From Neorhizobium lilium (GTDB lineage Bacteria; Pseudomonadota; Alphaproteobacteria; Rhizobiales; Rhizobiaceae): DNA of 64,000 nt. The translations under genes and the position numbers were made by a program. Location of the stretch: contig NZ_SBIP01000001.1 of the NCBI RefSeq assembly GCF_004053875.1, positions 1,212,573-1,276,572 of the forward strand, in the 5' to 3' direction. This document shows positions 61,934-64,000 of this stretch, in pieces (positions within the stretch are counted from its first letter, which is position 1; the number at the start of each line of letters is the position of its first letter). The notes under the pieces are model-generated. The model had not been told where the DNA came from. It saw only the letters and a program-made list of their open reading frames with translations, and ran no database searches.

Positions 61934-63361
61934 ATGTCCTGTTTGATCACCATGTCGCAGAAAGAATTGCATCGCCTCGAACTTATCCAGAAGATCCATG
62001 AAGGACGCCTGAGCGTTGTCCAGGCTGCCGAACAGCTCTACCTCAGTCGAAGCCAGGTCCATCGGCTGCTGCAAGCCTATGACCGGGATGGTCCGGCCGG
62101 TCTTGTTTCCAGGAAGCGATCGCGGCCGAGCAATCGGCGCCATAGCGAGGAGTTTCGCAATGCGGCGCTGGATCTGGTTCGCGAACGCTATGCGGATTTC
62201 GGACCGACCTTGGCGCGTGAGAAGCTGATCGAGCTGCACCGGATCTCTGTTGCCAAGGAGACGCTGCGACAATGGATGACCGAGGCTGGTATCTGGGTTT
62301 CACGCAGAGAACGCAAGAAACGGGTTTTCCAGCCACGCGGCCGACGTGATTGCTTTGGCGAACTGGTGCAGATCGATGGTTCGCATCACTGGTGGTTCGA
62401 GAACCGTGGGCCCAAATGCGCCCTTCTCGTCTATATCGATGACGCAACCGGCAAGCTGCTGCATCTACGGTTTGCCGGATCGGAGAACACATTCGACTAT
62501 CTGCACGCGACCAAGGCCTATCTGCAGCAATGGGGCAAACCGCTGGCGTTTTACAGCGATAAGCATGGTGTCTTCCGTTCCACCCGTGCGTCGCAGAAGG
62601 ACCGGACGAGTGGTCTGACACAATTCGGTCGGGCGCTCTATGAGCTGAACATTGACATCATCTGCGCCAACACGCCTCAAGCCAAGGGCCGTGTGGAACG
62701 TGCCAATCAGACGCTGCAGGATCGGCTGGTCAAGGAGATGCGGCTTCGCGGCATCGACACGATCGAGGCAGCCAATGCCTATGCGCCTGAGTTCATTACG
62801 GATTTCAACGCGCGTTTCGGCAAGCTGCCGCGCAATCCGAAAGTTATGCATCGGCCACTGGCCGATCATGAGAATCTGGACGCAGCGATGTGCCGCAAGG
62901 AAGTTCGCACGCTGTCGCAGGCTTTGAGGCTGCGCTACGACAAGGTGCTGTTCATTCTGGATCCAACCGAGATCTCCATGCAATTGGCTGGGCAGAAGGT
63001 GGTTGTGTGCGATTATCCGGACGGCCGGCTTGAGATCATGCACGAGAGCTTTGCCCTGCCCTACAGGACCTTCGATACATTGCGCTCGGTGCATCGCGCT
63101 GAGGTCGTCGACAGCAAGCGGCTGGACGACATGTTGTCGATCGTCGCCGAGATGCAGGCTGGACGAGAACTTGAGCGCAGCAAAAGCGGTCCGCGCCGCA
63201 CCGGCCAGACGGATCATATGTTCGGCATTCGTGATGGCAGCACTGCCAACGGCTATCAGAAGCGCGGCCGCAAGCCAGGTCGCAGGACGGATTTCATGAA
63301 CGATCCGGACGTCATCGCCAAAAGGCAGAAGGCTATGGCGCGGATGGAGGCCGCAGAATGA
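61934..63361 (+). CDS. ISNCY-family transposase
   Basis: A 475-aa transposase with GGAG 7 nt before ATG 61934 (ATG 61952 is an alternative start). N-terminal helix-turn-helix, about 18-55 (SVVQAAEQLYLSRSQVHRLLQAY), second HTH about 70-125, and a DDE integrase core about 140-300. The acidic residues fall in VQIDGSHHWW (Asp), FYSDKHGVF (Asp) and KGRVERANQ (Glu). The C-terminal domain is basic (RGRKPGRRTDF). This matches the ISNCY/IS1202-type transposases. The frame is unbroken and both ends are present, so the element may be active. Confidence 0.92.
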   Translation: MSCLITMSQKELHRLELIQKIHEGRLSVVQAAEQLYLSRSQVHRLLQAYDRDGPAGLVSRKRSRPSNRRHSEEFRNAALDLVRERYADFGPTLAREKLIELHRISVAKETLRQWMTEAGIWVSRRERKKRVFQPRGRRDCFGELVQIDGSHHWWFENRGPKCALLVYIDDATGKLLHLRFAGSENTFDYLHATKAYLQQWGKPLAFYSDKHGVFRSTRASQKDRTSGLTQFGRALYELNIDIICANTPQAKGRVERANQTLQDRLVKEMRLRGIDTIEAANAYAPEFITDFNARFGKLPRNPKVMHRPLADHENLDAAMCRKEVRTLSQALRLRYDKVLFILDPTEISMQLAGQKVVVCDYPDGRLEIMHESFALPYRTFDTLRSVHRAEVVDSKRLDDMLSIVAEMQAGRELERSKSGPRRTGQTDHMFGIRDGSTANGYQKRGRKPGRRTDFMNDPDVIAKRQKAMARMEAAE

Positions 63362-63457
63362 CTGGGCCTAAAGCCAGGGAGAACGTTATCGGCCGCCCCC
63401 GCTCCTCCCTTTCAACCCGGAACAGCCGGTCGGAGGGGGGACTGAACACCAGAGCAA

Positions 63458-63502
63458 GTGTCGCAGTTCTGACTGGCCAGCGATGTCGCATCTCTAATCA
63501 GC
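63458..63502 (-). repeat. IS right end: terminal and subterminal repeat
   Basis: Read on the minus strand it begins GCTGATTAGAGATGCGACA and has an inner copy CAGAACTGCGACAC. It mirrors the left end over about 44 bp. Confidence 0.7.
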
Positions 63503-63542
63503 GTTGACATCTCATGCAGTCGCAATGCTGATCTTCGCGTCA

Positions 63543-64000
63543 TCATGGCGCGGCCTCTGCTAATACGTCGAGATTGATACGAGCGAGCGGCCGCTTGTCC
63601 TCCTGGATCTCGTGGGTCATCTCCACCAGGCGCATGGCCAGTGGCGTCAGCACCCGCATCTCGCGACCGATTTCGATGACCGGCGATAGCTGCGCATCTA
63701 CCTCGGCCCTGCGCCTGCGCATTGCCAGGTCATGCCGGATATCGCAAGATGCGCGGTCGTGGGCGACCATGTCGTCGAAGGACTTGTCAGCCTGTCCCGG
63801 GGTTGCAAGAGGCCCGAAAGCCGTGGGATCGAAACCGTCGAAAGGCTCGGCGCGGATATTGTTGATGGCGGCAACGGTCGCCACTTCCAGTGCAAGCTTG
63901 CGCAATACCGGCCTTGCCGCCTCGTCCGCCAAGATATCGGCAATGCTATCGTCGGTCAGCGCCACGCCGAAAAGCAGCGTATCGTGGATAAGCTTGCTCC
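63543..64000 (-). CDS. Ketopantoate reductase (ApbA/PanE)-family protein (partial)
   Basis: The minus-strand frame ending at 63543 is open to the right edge, so only the C-terminal 152 codons are seen. The visible part begins SKLIHDTLLFGVALTDDSIADILADEAARPVLRKLA and continues with INNIRAEPFDGFDP and a C-terminal helical stretch (QLSPVIEIGREMRVLTPLAMRLVEMTHEIQ). This is the C-terminal helical domain of 2-dehydropantoate 2-reductase-like oxidoreductases. The NADPH-binding half lies outside the window. The IS right end is only 40 bp past the stop and has not cut the gene. Confidence 0.75.
   Translation of the reverse strand, partial: SKLIHDTLLFGVALTDDSIADILADEAARPVLRKLALEVATVAAINNIRAEPFDGFDPTAFGPLATPGQADKSFDDMVAHDRASCDIRHDLAMRRRRAEVDAQLSPVIEIGREMRVLTPLAMRLVEMTHEIQEDKRPLARINLDVLAEAAP

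Larger units (their letters stand above)
61799..63502 (+). mobile_element. ISNCY-type insertion sequence (IS1202-like), apparently intact
   Basis: A 1.7-kb element with one transposase gene bounded by imperfect inverted repeats (61799-61842 and 63458-63502). Each end carries two copies of a TTAG/CAGA-NN-TGCGACA motif about 11-12 bp apart, and the two ends align over about 44 bp. No convincing target-site duplication is visible: the bases flanking 61799 and 63502 differ. The interval it occupies, between the J-domain gene and the ketopantoate-reductase-like gene, looks intergenic. Confidence 0.8.

Noticed and set aside
61788..63526. Similar CTCATG-containing sequences flanking the IS as a target-site duplication
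   Set aside because: The two flanks differ at several positions and do not abut the inverted repeats at equal distance.

Overview
The window looks like an accessory-rich part of a Rhizobiaceae genome (Rhizobium/Agrobacterium/Ensifer-like alphaproteobacterium). The DNA is GC-rich with strong third-position GC bias. The gene content is typical of a rhizobial chromid or second chromosome: many ABC importers, AraC/LysR/ROK regulators, DUF992, TIGR02587/TIGR02588, XapX and a RamB/ScfR-like isocitrate lyase regulator. I see no rRNA, tRNA or CRISPR. With the starts chosen here, no gap between genes exceeds about 300 bp.

1-9.7 kb: a partial dimethylglycine/sarcosine dehydrogenase-type flavoprotein with a divergent LysR regulator; a 76-aa protein; a VWA (DUF1194) protein with the TIGR02587/TIGR02588 membrane pair; pobA; a DUF992 protein; a PDZ protein whose protease triad is degenerate; and a glycerate kinase. 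9.9-18 kb: nadE, ackA, an MBL hydrolase, a 64-aa protein, aceA (isocitrate lyase) and its divergent XRE/short-chain-acyl regulator, with a clear inverted repeat between them. 17.9-23.6 kb: a sterol-desaturase-family protein, a frameshifted HWE histidine kinase, a GH25 lysozyme-like protein, a YcaC-like hydrolase and a DUF1989 protein.

23.8-36.3 kb is the most unusual block. An OpuC-type ABC importer (four genes) is followed head to tail by two NtaA/DszA-type flavin monooxygenases, an ornithine-cyclodeaminase-family protein, a HAL-family protein lacking the serine of the MIO motif, a 973-aa fusion of an APH-type kinase, an M23/lipoyl-like domain and a class-III PLP enzyme, and an APC permease. 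This reads as one catabolic pathway for an imported amine, probably with a kinase/phospho-lyase step. Its substrate cannot be read from the sequence.

36.3-47.2 kb: an HPK4-type histidine kinase, two AraC regulators, an XapX / amidohydrolase / DoxX / Tat-exported haloperoxidase set, a DUF1275 protein, a third and shorter AraC protein, a lone receiver protein, and a FixJ-type regulator translationally coupled to pxpA. 47.2-50 kb: pxpA divergent from pxpBC (5-oxoprolinase). 49.9-52 kb: a cNMP-domain/thioredoxin-reductase-like flavoprotein with a UBP-type zinc-finger protein.

52.1-59.6 kb: a ROK repressor divergent from a sugar ABC importer operon (SBP, two permeases, SIS-domain protein, PfkB kinase, UgpC-type ATPase), with a near-ideal operator palindrome. 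The kinase plus SIS pair suggests use of a phosphorylated sugar-amine (Amadori-type) compound. 59.8-64 kb: a hypothetical beta-rich protein, a second YcaC-like hydrolase, a zinc/J-domain protein, an intact ISNCY-type insertion sequence, and a partial ketopantoate reductase-family gene at the right edge.
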